Of a stretch of DNA of 64,000 nt, positions 45,413 to 53,309 are shown in pieces; positions within the stretch are counted from its first letter, which is position 1; each line of letters opens with the position of its first letter. The notes beneath the pieces are model-generated. The model was not told where the DNA came from. It searched no databases and saw only the letters and a list, made by a program, of their open reading frames with translations. The stretch is from Salinimicrobium terrae DSM 17865. GTDB taxonomy: Bacteria; Bacteroidota; Bacteroidia; Flavobacteriales; Flavobacteriaceae. The stretch is taken from positions 62,001-126,000 of the forward strand of contig NZ_AUKI01000017.1 in NCBI RefSeq assembly GCF_000424665.1, read 5' to 3'. The position numbers were made by a program, and so were the translations under genes.

Positions 45413-46711
45413 TGATTCAAATTGCTTAAGTTTTCCTCTTTTGCTTCTATTAAGGATTAGTTTATGTTCGAAGCTCAGGTTTAGTCCTTTTTCAAGGTAA
45501 ACCTCCATAGCTGTCTCGATATTTTTCTTTTGTGCATCCTTCAGTGCAACTTCAGAAACATAAATGACTGTAAAAGATCCGGGCTTTGTCTGTTGTACAA
45601 CGAATTCTTTTACCTGTCCGTCATTTTCAATTACGGTTTTTGTGACGTAGTAGAAGGTAAGGCCTGGAACCACTTTTCCGCTGGGCAGGACAGCAACATC
45701 ATTTGTTCTTCCTAAAAGTTTCTTCAAAATGGGCTTTTTGAGACTACTGTTTTCAGAAAGAGATCCGGTGTCGCCAATATCATAGCGAATAAACGAGTGC
45801 GCCTTGTTGTAAAGTGAAGTGATCACTATTCTTCCTTCTTCTCCTGCGGGAACCGCTTTACCTTTTCCATCCAGTACTTCCACAAACATGGTTTCGCTGT
45901 TGAGTATCCATTCTTCGTCAGGATTTTGAAATGCCAGCAGTCCCAGTTCGCTGGCACCGTATTCATTTACCACGGGTACTCCAAAAGTCTCTTCTAAAAG
46001 TAACTTGTCTTCTTCAAAGAACATTTCACTGGTGACTATACACAGCCGCAGGTTAGGACAAATATCTTTTAATATTAGGTTCTTCTTTTTCAGGAACTTG
46101 GCGAAAAGCACAATAGAGCTAGTGTAACCATTAATGTACTCAAAACTTTTCTTCCTAAATTCCTGCAGGAATTCATCCATCTTCTTGTCGCTGAGGTCAA
46201 AAATTGGAAAACGATATCTAAACCCAAAGCGGTCTTTAATGCGTTCCTTATAATAACCAAAGCGATCAAGTGGTATTCCATAAAAACGTGCCTGGGCAGA
46301 CCTGTCCAGATCAATGCCGAACCATTGATAGCGGTCATTAAATTCTGCCCATGAAAGGGCATGACAAAACCTGTCTTTTGCGAAGATAAAAGGATGACCG
46401 CTGGAGCCGGAGGTTTTACCAATATAGCTGTTTCGGGCATTATATCCTTTGCTGAAGCGTTCCTCAAGTGGCCTTTGCAGGTCTTTTTTCTGCATGACAG
46501 GTACCTCCTCCCAACTACTGAATTCCCGACTTCCAAAGAAATCCTTATAAAAAGAATTATTTTCTCTATGGTAATTAACGATCTCCTGCCTTTTCCACTC
46601 TACATAAGCCTTGTACTCCGATTCTGGAATATTTTTGATTTCCTCCAGGGCATTTTTGGCCTTTTTGATGGGGAAGCGGTTAAGTTGTAATGAGAGGCTA
46701 AACCAGTTCAA
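45404..46711 (-). CDS. Phenylacetate-CoA-ligase-like adenylate-forming enzyme (PaaK/CapK type)
   Basis: A 435-residue protein. The adenylate-binding loop is YIGKTSGSSGHPFIFAKD, followed by VVNEYGASELGLLAF and SFIRYDIGDTGSL. These are CapK-type features often found in polysaccharide clusters, where the enzyme probably activates a carboxylic acid for transfer; the substrate is unknown. Position beside a GT2 and a UXS-like enzyme favours a glycan role. Its promoter region is shared with purD across a 16-bp palindrome. Confidence 0.85.
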   Translation of the reverse strand: MNWFSLSLQLNRFPIKKAKNALEEIKNIPESEYKAYVEWKRQEIVNYHRENNSFYKDFFGSREFSSWEEVPVMQKKDLQRPLEERFSKGYNARNSYIGKTSGSSGHPFIFAKDRFCHALSWAEFNDRYQWFGIDLDRSAQARFYGIPLDRFGYYKERIKDRFGFRYRFPIFDLSDKKMDEFLQEFRKKSFEYINGYTSSIVLFAKFLKKKNLILKDICPNLRLCIVTSEMFFEEDKLLLEETFGVPVVNEYGASELGLLAFQNPDEEWILNSETMFVEVLDGKGKAVPAGEEGRIVITSLYNKAHSFIRYDIGDTGSLSENSSLKKPILKKLLGRTNDVAVLPSGKVVPGLTFYYVTKTVIENDGQVKEFVVQQTKPGSFTVIYVSEVALKDAQKKNIETAMEVYLEKGLNLSFEHKLILNRSKRGKLKQFESLL

Positions 46712-46735
46712 GAGATAAATTAAAAGTGTTTTTTA

Positions 46736-46777
46736 CACCAATTAATTGGTGCTTCAATGTACAAACAATTATTTTTG
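46736..46777 (+). promoter_or_regulatory. purD promoter with overlapping 16-bp palindrome (possible operator)
   Basis: CACCAATTAATTGGTG at 46736-46751 is a perfect palindrome. Its TTG (46746-46748) forms the -33 element, followed by a 21-base spacer and TATTTTTG (46770-46777), a full -7 match, 25 bases before purD. The other half gives a TTG on the reverse strand facing the PaaK-like gene. Confidence 0.65.
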
Positions 46778-46802
46778 AGGCAAGAAAGAAAATACACGTC
46801 TT

Positions 46803-48074
46803 ATGAATATTCTCATCCTTGGCTCCGGTGGCCGCGAGCACACATTTGCACATCAGCTTTCACAAAGCCCTAACTGCAGCAAACTTTTTGTGGCTCCGGG
46901 AAATGCAGGTACCGCAAAATTAGCAACAAATAATCCTCTAAGTGTGACCGACTTTGAGGCTGTAAAAGAACTGGTGCTAAGTGAAAAAATCGAGATGATG
47001 GTAATCGGTCCCGAGGATCCTCTTGTTAATGGAATAGTTGATTTTTTTAGTCAGGATGAGAAGTTGAAGAATGTGGCAGTAATTGGTCCCTCTAAGCGTG
47101 GTGCATTGCTGGAAGGAAGTAAGGAAAGAGCCAAGGAATTTATGTCGATGTACAATATTCCTACTGCGGCTTATGAAAGTTTTACCAAAGAAAGCCTTTC
47201 CGCCGGCAAAGAATTCCTTACTACTCTTAAACCTCCATACGTTCTAAAAGCCGATGGCCTGGCTGCCGGAAAAGGTGTTTTGATCCTCGAATCCCTTGAG
47301 GAAGCTCAGCAGGAACTGGAAAATATGCTTACCAACGATAAATTCGGAAGTGCAGGAAACACTGTTGTGATTGAAGAATTTCTCGATGGAATTGAACTTA
47401 GTGTTTTTGTACTTACCGATGGAAAGGATTACAAGATCCTTCCCACAGCCAAGGATTACAAAAGAATAGGGGAAGGGGATACCGGACTTAACACCGGCGG
47501 AATGGGGGCAATTTCTCCTGTTCCTTTTGCAGATGAGGGTTTCATGAAAAAGGTGGAAGAAAGGATAGTAAAGCCGACCATTTCGGGCTTGGAGACTGAG
47601 GACATCGACTACAAAGGTTTTGTGTTTATTGGACTCATTAAAGTAGGAGAGGAGCCGTATGTGATCGAATACAATGTGAGAATGGGAGATCCCGAAACTG
47701 AAGTTGTTTTGCCTCGAATAGAGTCAGACCTTGTTGAGGTATTTCAGAAAGTCGCCAGCGGAAATTTAAGCGAGTTAAAGCTAAAGGTGAAAAATGAAGC
47801 AGCTGCTACCTTGATGCTGGTTTCCGGCGGTTATCCTGAAGCCTATGAAAAAGGGAAGGAAATCACAGGACTGGATGAGGTGGAAAACTCAATAGTTTTT
47901 CATGCAGGTACTGCTGAAAAGAACGGGAAAGTAGTAACTAACGGAGGCAGGGTTCTTGCGATCACCTCATTTGGAAAAGACTTCCCGAAGGCCATAAAAA
48001 AATCTTATCAAAATGCTGAAAAAATTCATTTTGATAAGATGTATTTTAGGAAGGATATAGGTTTTGACCTCTAG
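46803..48074 (+). CDS. purD: Phosphoribosylamine--glycine ligase (GAR synthetase)
   Basis: A 423-residue ATP-grasp enzyme. It starts with ILILGSGGREHTFAHQLSQS, has MVIGPEDPLVNGIVD, and then the ATP-grasp domain with PPYVLKADGLAAGKGVLI, TGLNTGGMGAISPVPF and VIEYNVRMGDPETEVVLPR. It adds glycine to 5-phosphoribosylamine in purine synthesis. Its last bases overlap the convergent DUF6341-like gene by 4. Confidence 0.97.
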   Translation: MNILILGSGGREHTFAHQLSQSPNCSKLFVAPGNAGTAKLATNNPLSVTDFEAVKELVLSEKIEMMVIGPEDPLVNGIVDFFSQDEKLKNVAVIGPSKRGALLEGSKERAKEFMSMYNIPTAAYESFTKESLSAGKEFLTTLKPPYVLKADGLAAGKGVLILESLEEAQQELENMLTNDKFGSAGNTVVIEEFLDGIELSVFVLTDGKDYKILPTAKDYKRIGEGDTGLNTGGMGAISPVPFADEGFMKKVEERIVKPTISGLETEDIDYKGFVFIGLIKVGEEPYVIEYNVRMGDPETEVVLPRIESDLVEVFQKVASGNLSELKLKVKNEAAATLMLVSGGYPEAYEKGKEITGLDEVENSIVFHAGTAEKNGKVVTNGGRVLAITSFGKDFPKAIKKSYQNAEKIHFDKMYFRKDIGFDL

Positions 48075-48301
48075 TCGAGGAAAGAATGTGCGCTGGTTTC
48101 GCGTTTTTCTTCGTTACGGTCGTTAAAAATTTTAAGCTGTTTCATCCAGTAAGCAAAAGCTGCAATTGCAATAATAATAAAGATCCAGTTTACAGCGTTT
48201 GCCAGCCACCAGCTGTCCAATTCCATATCGGCCAGGCTGTTGAACGGTGCGAACAGGTAATCTTCAAAAATGGTCTGTATCCCCTCAAAAAAATCCCTCA
48301 T
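48071..48301 (-). CDS. Small membrane protein (DUF6341-like)
   Basis: 76 residues from ATG 48301 (MRDFFEGIQTIFEDYLFAPF), with one helix WWLANAVNWIFIIIAIAAFAYW and a charged tail. An upstream in-frame start at 48379 would lie within the divergent gene and is unlikely. I recall this short protein as a conserved flavobacterial neighbour of purD; the DUF number is uncertain. No function is known. Confidence 0.65.
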   Translation of the reverse strand: MRDFFEGIQTIFEDYLFAPFNSLADMELDSWWLANAVNWIFIIIAIAAFAYWMKQLKIFNDRNEEKRETSAHSFLD

Positions 48302-48321
48302 AGTAGTTATATTTAACTCCA

Positions 48322-48329
48322 CAAAAATA
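48322..48329 (-). promoter_or_regulatory. -7 element for the DUF6341-like gene
   Basis: TATTTTTG on the reverse strand matches TAnnTTTG, 20 bases before ATG 48301, in the 40-base divergent gap. Confidence 0.55.
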
Positions 48330-48341
48330 TAAAAAACCCTA

Positions 48342-49265
48342 ATGCTAACAAGCTTTTTTAGCAATTCCCGGCCAATCAATTTTATTATAGTGGCCGTATA
48401 TATTCTTATTTTTTATCTTTTTGCCAATCTCAATATCCTGTTTACAGCACCTTTCTGGATCATCCTACAGGAATTGGGCATGTTAGTCGTACTGGTATTA
48501 AGTGTTTTTTTACTCAATTTTATTTCGGGCAGAAATGAGTTAACTGGACGTAACGCATTCAAAAGTATCTTATTTGCCGGTTTTCTTTGCATGTTCACAG
48601 CTGCCTTGCAAAATAATGATATCATTCTTGCTAATTTGTTCCTGCTGCTTGCACTTCGACGGATATTATCACTTAGATCTCAGCGTGAAACAATAAAGAA
48701 GATCTTCGATGCTACTTTTTGGGTTGGGGTAGCTTCTCTATTTTATTTTTGGAGCATTCTGTTTCTGTTTGTAGTTTTCTTCGGAATACTAGTACATGTG
48801 GGACATAGATTTAAGAACTGGTTGGTTCCTTTGATTGCTCTTCTCACTTTGTTTTCGATCGTTACCAGTGTAGATCTCTTGGTCACAAATAGTTTTTACA
48901 CTCTAAGTGATTGGATGCAGACCAGTAACTTTGACTTTCAGAATTTCCAGAATCCTGAGCTTCTTCTACCTGCCGCCTTTTTATTGGCTCTTACTGCCTG
49001 GTCTTCATTTTTCTATATATTGATCATTCAAAAAGTAAGTGCTAACGCCAAATCTTCGCTGTTCCTAATTTTATTATGTGCAGGAGTGGCCTTAACTGTT
49101 GCAGTTCTGGCACCTACAAAAGATGGTAGTGAACTCATGTTTTTCTTTGCACCACTGGCCATTGTGGTGACTAATTATTTTCAAAACATGAATGATAAGT
49201 GGTTCAAGGAAATACTGCTAATGTCAATAATACTCCTGCCGGTATTGCTTCTGCTGCTGTTCTAG
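48342..49265 (+). CDS. Polytopic membrane protein (DUF6427-like)
   Basis: A 307-residue protein with about eight to nine predicted helices (FIIVAVYILIFYLFANL, ILQELGMLVVLVLSVFLLNF, LFLLLALRRILSLRSQ and later segments). The loop FNRTVT-like features of known transporters are absent. I recall a flavobacterial DUF6427 with this start and this position next to purD and the short DUF6341-like gene. Function is unknown. The two genes diverge from a 40-base gap, which suggests shared control. Confidence 0.65.
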   Translation: MLTSFFSNSRPINFIIVAVYILIFYLFANLNILFTAPFWIILQELGMLVVLVLSVFLLNFISGRNELTGRNAFKSILFAGFLCMFTAALQNNDIILANLFLLLALRRILSLRSQRETIKKIFDATFWVGVASLFYFWSILFLFVVFFGILVHVGHRFKNWLVPLIALLTLFSIVTSVDLLVTNSFYTLSDWMQTSNFDFQNFQNPELLLPAAFLLALTAWSSFFYILIIQKVSANAKSSLFLILLCAGVALTVAVLAPTKDGSELMFFFAPLAIVVTNYFQNMNDKWFKEILLMSIILLPVLLLLLF

Positions 49266-49312
49266 AGCTTCAGAAGTTTGGGAATCATCCTTCAAAAAAG
49301 CCAAAAATCCGG

Positions 49313-49320
49313 TACCTTTG
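49313..49320 (+). promoter_or_regulatory. -7 element for the DUF4254 gene
   Basis: TACCTTTG matches TAnnTTTG and lies 57 bases before ATG 49377, downstream of the upstream alternative start at 49278, which therefore is rejected. Confidence 0.6.
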
Positions 49321-49376
49321 CTAAAATTGTTAATCGACATTTCCCATTCGGGAAAAGCTGTAAAAATTTCAGAAGT

Positions 49377-49988
49377 ATGTTTTCAGATAAAGCCAATAAG
49401 ATTTTCCAGGAAGTAATAGAAAAATATCACGAAATCAATACTGTTGGACAGGAATTTGAAAATCCTTACAATGAGAAGGAGCAGTTGATTGAGCACCTGT
49501 TGTTTCGAAAGTGCTGGATTGATACAGTACAGTGGCACTATGAAGACATTATTCGCGATCCAAATATTGATCCCGTTGCCGCTCTTAAGCTAAAAAGACA
49601 AATTGATGCCTCAAACCAGGATCGTACAGATATGGTTGAATATATCGACAGCTATTTTCTTGACAAGTTTAAAATCGTGGAGCCAAAGCAGGATGCCAAA
49701 ATTAATTCTGAAAGTCCTGCCTGGGCTATTGATCGGCTTTCTATTTTAGCACTCAAGATCTACCACATGGATGAGGAGGCAAATCGTGTAGAGGCCGGGC
49801 AGGAGCATATGATCAAATGTCAGGCAAAGCTGGACGTGTTACTTGAGCAGCGGGTTGATCTTTCAACGGCTATAAATCAGCTAATAGATGATATCGCTAC
49901 CGGAGACAAGTACATGAAAGTTTACCGGCAAATGAAGATGTACAACGACGAAGAACTAAATCCTGTTCTAAGAGGGGCTAAAAAATGA
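49377..49988 (+). CDS. DUF4254 domain-containing protein
   Basis: 203 residues from ATG 49377 (MFSDKANKIFQEVIEKYHEI). It is largely helical with LIEHLLFRKCWIDTVQWHYEDIIRDP, LKRQIDASNQDRTDMVEYID and SPAWAIDRLSILALKIYHM, features of DUF4254, usually encoded beside glycosyltransferase genes. Function is unknown. It precedes a GT9 gene by 9 bases. Its stop codon lies within a copy of the dispersed palindrome. Confidence 0.8.
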   Translation: MFSDKANKIFQEVIEKYHEINTVGQEFENPYNEKEQLIEHLLFRKCWIDTVQWHYEDIIRDPNIDPVAALKLKRQIDASNQDRTDMVEYIDSYFLDKFKIVEPKQDAKINSESPAWAIDRLSILALKIYHMDEEANRVEAGQEHMIKCQAKLDVLLEQRVDLSTAINQLIDDIATGDKYMKVYRQMKMYNDEELNPVLRGAKK

Positions 49989-49997
49989 CATTTTTGG

Positions 49998-51038
49998 ATG
50001 GAGAGACCGCGCCACATTTTAGTTATACGTCTTTCGGCCATGGGAGATGTGGCAATGATGGTGCCGGTACTTAAAGCTTTTTCTGAAAATTATCCCGATG
50101 TAAAGCTAACTTTGCTCACCCGCAGATTTTTTGTGCCACTTTTTAAAGATCTTCGAAATGTACACGTCTTTGAGGCTGAAGTCAAAGGGAAACACAAAGG
50201 CATCACAGGACTCAAAAAGCTTTCTTCTGAACTTCTCGACCTGAAAATTGACGCTGTAGCCGATCTTCATAACGTATTGCGATCTAATATTTTAAAGCTG
50301 TTTTTTAAGCTGAAGGGGCTTCCGGTGCGACAAATTGACAAAGGCCGCAGAGAGAAAAAAGCCCTCACCCAAAAGACAAACAAGAGCTTTAAACAGTTGA
50401 AGTTTACTCATCAACGATATGCCGAAGTTTTCGGGAAGCTGGGATATCCTGTAAATCTCGATATGGTAGAGGTACTTCCGAAACAAGATCTAAATTCAAC
50501 AGTATTAGAGGTTACTGGAGAACCTCAAGGAAAATGGCTGGGAATAGCACCTTTTGCGCAACATGCTGCCAAGGCCTATCCTGAAGATCTTATGAAAGAG
50601 GTTCTACTGGGGCTCCAAAAAGAGCAAAATTTAAGAATATTTTTGTTCGGTGGTGGCGCAGTGGAAAAAGGTAAACTTGCTGCCTGGGAAAAGGAATTTT
50701 CTAATGCCATTTCTGTAGCCGGGAAATTATCTTTTGAGGAAGAACTAGCCTTGATCTCCAATCTTGATCTCATGCTGTCAATGGATAGCGGCAACGGACA
50801 TTTGGCCGCCAATTATGGCGTGCCGGTGATCACTCTTTGGGGTCTCACTCATCCCTACACCGGATTCGCACCCTTTCGCCAACCGGAATCTAATTTCCTC
50901 TTACCCGACCTTCAGAAATATCCCGCTATTCCCACTTCCATTTATGGTAAAGATGTGCCGCAGGGCTACGAGGAGGTGATGAGGAGCATCCCGCCGCCAC
51001 AGGTGGTGGATAAAGTTAAAGAGTTATTGACAAAATAA
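49998..51038 (+). CDS. Glycosyltransferase family 9 (heptosyltransferase-like)
   Basis: A 346-residue GT-B protein. The N-terminal RHILVIRLSAMGDVAMMVPVL is the GT9 signature. DLHNVLRSNILKLFFKLKG, the ADP-sugar-binding FLFGGGAVEKGKL, and LMLSMDSGNGHLAANYGVPVI near the C-terminus complete it. It probably adds a sugar to the lipopolysaccharide core. The donor is unspecified. It is co-oriented with DUF4254, 9 bases apart, and followed by a strong terminator. Confidence 0.88.
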   Translation: MERPRHILVIRLSAMGDVAMMVPVLKAFSENYPDVKLTLLTRRFFVPLFKDLRNVHVFEAEVKGKHKGITGLKKLSSELLDLKIDAVADLHNVLRSNILKLFFKLKGLPVRQIDKGRREKKALTQKTNKSFKQLKFTHQRYAEVFGKLGYPVNLDMVEVLPKQDLNSTVLEVTGEPQGKWLGIAPFAQHAAKAYPEDLMKEVLLGLQKEQNLRIFLFGGGAVEKGKLAAWEKEFSNAISVAGKLSFEEELALISNLDLMLSMDSGNGHLAANYGVPVITLWGLTHPYTGFAPFRQPESNFLLPDLQKYPAIPTSIYGKDVPQGYEEVMRSIPPPQVVDKVKELLTK

Positions 51039-51104
51039 AACCTCAAATACCAAGCACCAAATCCCTAAAAAGTTAAGGGTTAATGGTCTGAGACATTTAT
51101 AATT

Positions 51105-51141
51105 AAAGAGGCTCCAAAAATGTCATTTTTGGAGCCTCTTT
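51105..51141. terminator. Bidirectional terminator with 18-bp stem
   Basis: AAAGAGGCTCCAAAAATG pairs perfectly with CATTTTTGGAGCCTCTTT around a single T. It sits between the GT9 gene and the convergent ferredoxin-type reductase. Its tip is the dispersed palindrome AAAAATGTCATTTTT. Confidence 0.9.
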
Positions 51142-51181
51142 GTTACAAGCGATCTAAGATCTCACGTCTACAATCTTATAT

Positions 51182-52234
51182 CTATACATCATCATAATCC
51201 ACCTTTAGCGTACCTGAAGTCGGGTGTGCCTGGCAGGTAAGAATTAGCCCTTCTTCGATCTCGCTGTCTACCAGAATGGAGTTCTTTTCCATTTCGGCAG
51301 TACCTTCGGTGATGCGGGCTACGCAGCTACTGCAAATTCCGCCCTGGCAGGAGTATGGAACATCGATATCATTATCCAGAGCCACCTCCAGTACAGTTTT
51401 GTTCCTGGGCATGGTAAGATTGATCTCCTCATCATCAACTGTAATAGTAAGCTGGGTGTCTCCTTCAAGATCTGACTTAACTTCGCCTTCAACCTCGGTG
51501 TTGAAAAGTTCAAAAAGAACCTGCTCTTTTTTGATGTTATTCTTGAGAAGTACTTCAGAAACTTTGTTGATCATTTCTTCAGGTCCGCAAAGGTAGAAGC
51601 GGGTAAAGCTGGTATCTTTAAACCTGTTTTTCAGAACATAATTTACCGTGCTTTCGTCTATCCTTCCGTAGTGGCAATTCTCTTCGTTGCACCGGCTGTA
51701 AACGAATTCTATAAAAAGCCTGTCCGGATGCCCGGCCTGGAGTTTCAGTAGTTCTTTGAAAAAAATAGTCTCATCGGGAGTGCGATTTCCGTAGACCAGT
51801 ACGAAACGGCTATGCTTTTCTTCCTTCAGCACGGTTTTGAGGATAGATAGCACCGGAGTAATCCCGCTACCGGCTGCAAAGGCAGCATAAGTATGTAGAT
51901 GCCCGTCCTGCACCGGTTCAAAGACAAATTTGCCTTCGGGAGGATGTACTTCAAGCATATCACCGGCCTGCAGTTTGTTGTTTGCAATCACAGAAAAAGT
52001 CCCGCCTTTTACTTCCTTTACAGTGACCTTAAAGGTCTCAGCTGCTGGAGGGGTACAAAGAGAGTAGGCGCGGCGGACTTCTTTTCCTTCTATTGTGGTT
52101 CTTAACGTAACGTATTGTCCGGCCTTAAAGGAAAATTCGGTTTTTAACTTCTGTGGTATTTCAAATTCAAGGCTTACTGCCTCTTCTGTTTCCCTTATGA
52201 TATTTTTGATCTTTAGCGGAAAGAATTTGCTCAT
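51182..52234 (-). CDS. Ferredoxin-type flavin reductase with C-terminal 2Fe-2S domain (PaaE-like)
   Basis: 350 residues from ATG 52234 (MSKFFPLKIKNIIRETEE). The FAD-binding domain has AGQYVTLRT and RRAYSLCTPP, the NAD(P) domain GSGITPVLSILKTVL and YLCGPEEMI. The C-terminal plant-type ferredoxin domain has VPYSCQGGICSSCVARI with the four-cysteine pattern completed by LTCQAHP. Such enzymes pass electrons from NAD(P)H to an oxygenase. No oxygenase is nearby, so the partner is unknown. Confidence 0.9.
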   Translation of the reverse strand: MSKFFPLKIKNIIRETEEAVSLEFEIPQKLKTEFSFKAGQYVTLRTTIEGKEVRRAYSLCTPPAAETFKVTVKEVKGGTFSVIANNKLQAGDMLEVHPPEGKFVFEPVQDGHLHTYAAFAAGSGITPVLSILKTVLKEEKHSRFVLVYGNRTPDETIFFKELLKLQAGHPDRLFIEFVYSRCNEENCHYGRIDESTVNYVLKNRFKDTSFTRFYLCGPEEMINKVSEVLLKNNIKKEQVLFELFNTEVEGEVKSDLEGDTQLTITVDDEEINLTMPRNKTVLEVALDNDIDVPYSCQGGICSSCVARITEGTAEMEKNSILVDSEIEEGLILTCQAHPTSGTLKVDYDDV

Positions 52235-52251
52235 TATTTGACTTTTGTCCG

Positions 52252-52259
52252 CAAAAATA
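52252..52259 (-). promoter_or_regulatory. -7 element for the PaaE-like reductase gene
   Basis: TATTTTTG on the reverse strand matches TAnnTTTG, 17 bases before ATG 52234. Confidence 0.6.
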
Positions 52260-52299
52260 CAAAGTAACTGCGGCAATTTTTATAACAATTATTTAAAAT

Positions 52300-52336
52300 A
52301 AATACCTAGGAGTCAAAGGTATTTTATATATATTTG
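52300..52336 (+). promoter_or_regulatory. padR promoter with inverted repeat (probable autoregulatory operator)
   Basis: AAATACCT (52300-52307) and AGGTATTT (52317-52324) are exact reverse complements with a 9-base spacer, placed where the -33 region of the following TATATTTG (52329-52336) would be. This spacing and position suit a PadR dimer. The start codon is 17 bases downstream. Confidence 0.65.
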
Positions 52337-52353
52337 ATCATAATTCGTAGTAA

Positions 52354-52692
52354 ATGGCTGATTCTGGTCTTTTTAAAGGTAGCTTGATAACTATAATCCT
52401 GAAGCTTTTGAAGGAGGATGGTCGCATGTATGGCTATGAAATTACACAGAAGGTCAAAGCTGCTACAGAAGGCAAATTCACAATAACCGAAGGGGCTTTA
52501 TATCCTACCCTGCACAAACTTGAAGCCCAGGGTATCCTGGAAGTGGAGGTCGAAAAAGTAGATAACCGGCTAAGAAAATATTATAAGCTTACTGAAAAAG
52601 GAACTACAGAAACTGCCACCAAAATTTCTGAATTGGAAGAATACATCAAGACTTTACAGGAAATAATACAACTCAAACCAAATCTCGGCTAA
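52354..52692 (+). CDS. PadR family transcriptional regulator
   Basis: A 112-residue winged-helix protein. It shows SLITIILKLLKEDGRMYGYEITQ, GALYPTLHKLEAQGILEVEV and a C-terminal helix for dimerisation, the classic PadR layout. PadR proteins usually repress neighbouring transporter genes. The next frame starts 1 base after its stop, and two membrane-protein genes and a transporter pair follow, so it probably controls this run. Confidence 0.92.
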   Translation: MADSGLFKGSLITIILKLLKEDGRMYGYEITQKVKAATEGKFTITEGALYPTLHKLEAQGILEVEVEKVDNRLRKYYKLTEKGTTETATKISELEEYIKTLQEIIQLKPNLG

Positions 52693-52693
52693 G

Positions 52694-53309
52694 ATGGAAA
52701 AGTTAACTACGGAAGAAATAAACTTCATAGATAATTATCTAAAAAAACTCAGGCGTGGATTTTCTCGATGTCCGGCTGGAAATGGCAGATCATGTGGCCA
52801 GTGTAATTGAAAATGAACTTGAACAGCAGAAAGGTTTGACTTTTTATGATGCCTTCAAATCTTACATGGTTCATAATAAGAAGAGCTTATTGAACAATGC
52901 CAATAGATACAGGTGGACTGTTGATTTGAAGATCTTGAAGAGAGTAGGTAAAAACCTTATTCATCCATTTATTATGGGTGTGATGACAATAATCCTGCTC
53001 ACCATTTACACTTTTCAATTGCCTGAACCGGACAAAAATTTTCTCATTCCTGTTCCTTTTTTCATAATTTTTTGCGGTTATTTTGTTCCCTTTATACTAA
53101 CCTACAAAATCAAAATCTCATTTCTAAAAAGAATGACAACCGTTAGTGATCTACTTAATTACATCTTTTTCCAGATATTGATTCATATCGAATTTTCACA
53201 TGCCTGGCTCTATATTTTTTATGGAGCAATTTTATGGGTAAACCTTAGCGTAATTAAAACCGCTTTTGAAATGGCAGCTTATTATAAAAAGAAATATGTC
53301 GTTATATGA
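52694..53309 (+). pseudogene. Membrane protein gene frameshifted at an A7 tract
   Basis: ATG 52694 opens a frame MEKLTTEEINFIDNYLKK that ends early. The remaining frame (VDFLDVRLEMADHVAS...) continues in the +1 frame to 53309 with several helices. Removing one A from the A7 run at 52741-52747 joins both as ...NYLKNSGVDFLDVRLE..., which matches the layout of the paralogue at 53306 (...QQHYVDYYDVQTELVDHLAS). So this is one gene of about 205 codons broken, or recoded, at a homopolymer. Function is unknown. Confidence 0.75.

Noticed and set aside
52755-53309. Separate gene starting at GTG 52755
   Set aside because: The upstream frame from ATG 52694 encodes the matching N-terminus, and the paralogue shows that both parts belong to one protein, so a frameshift is the better explanation.
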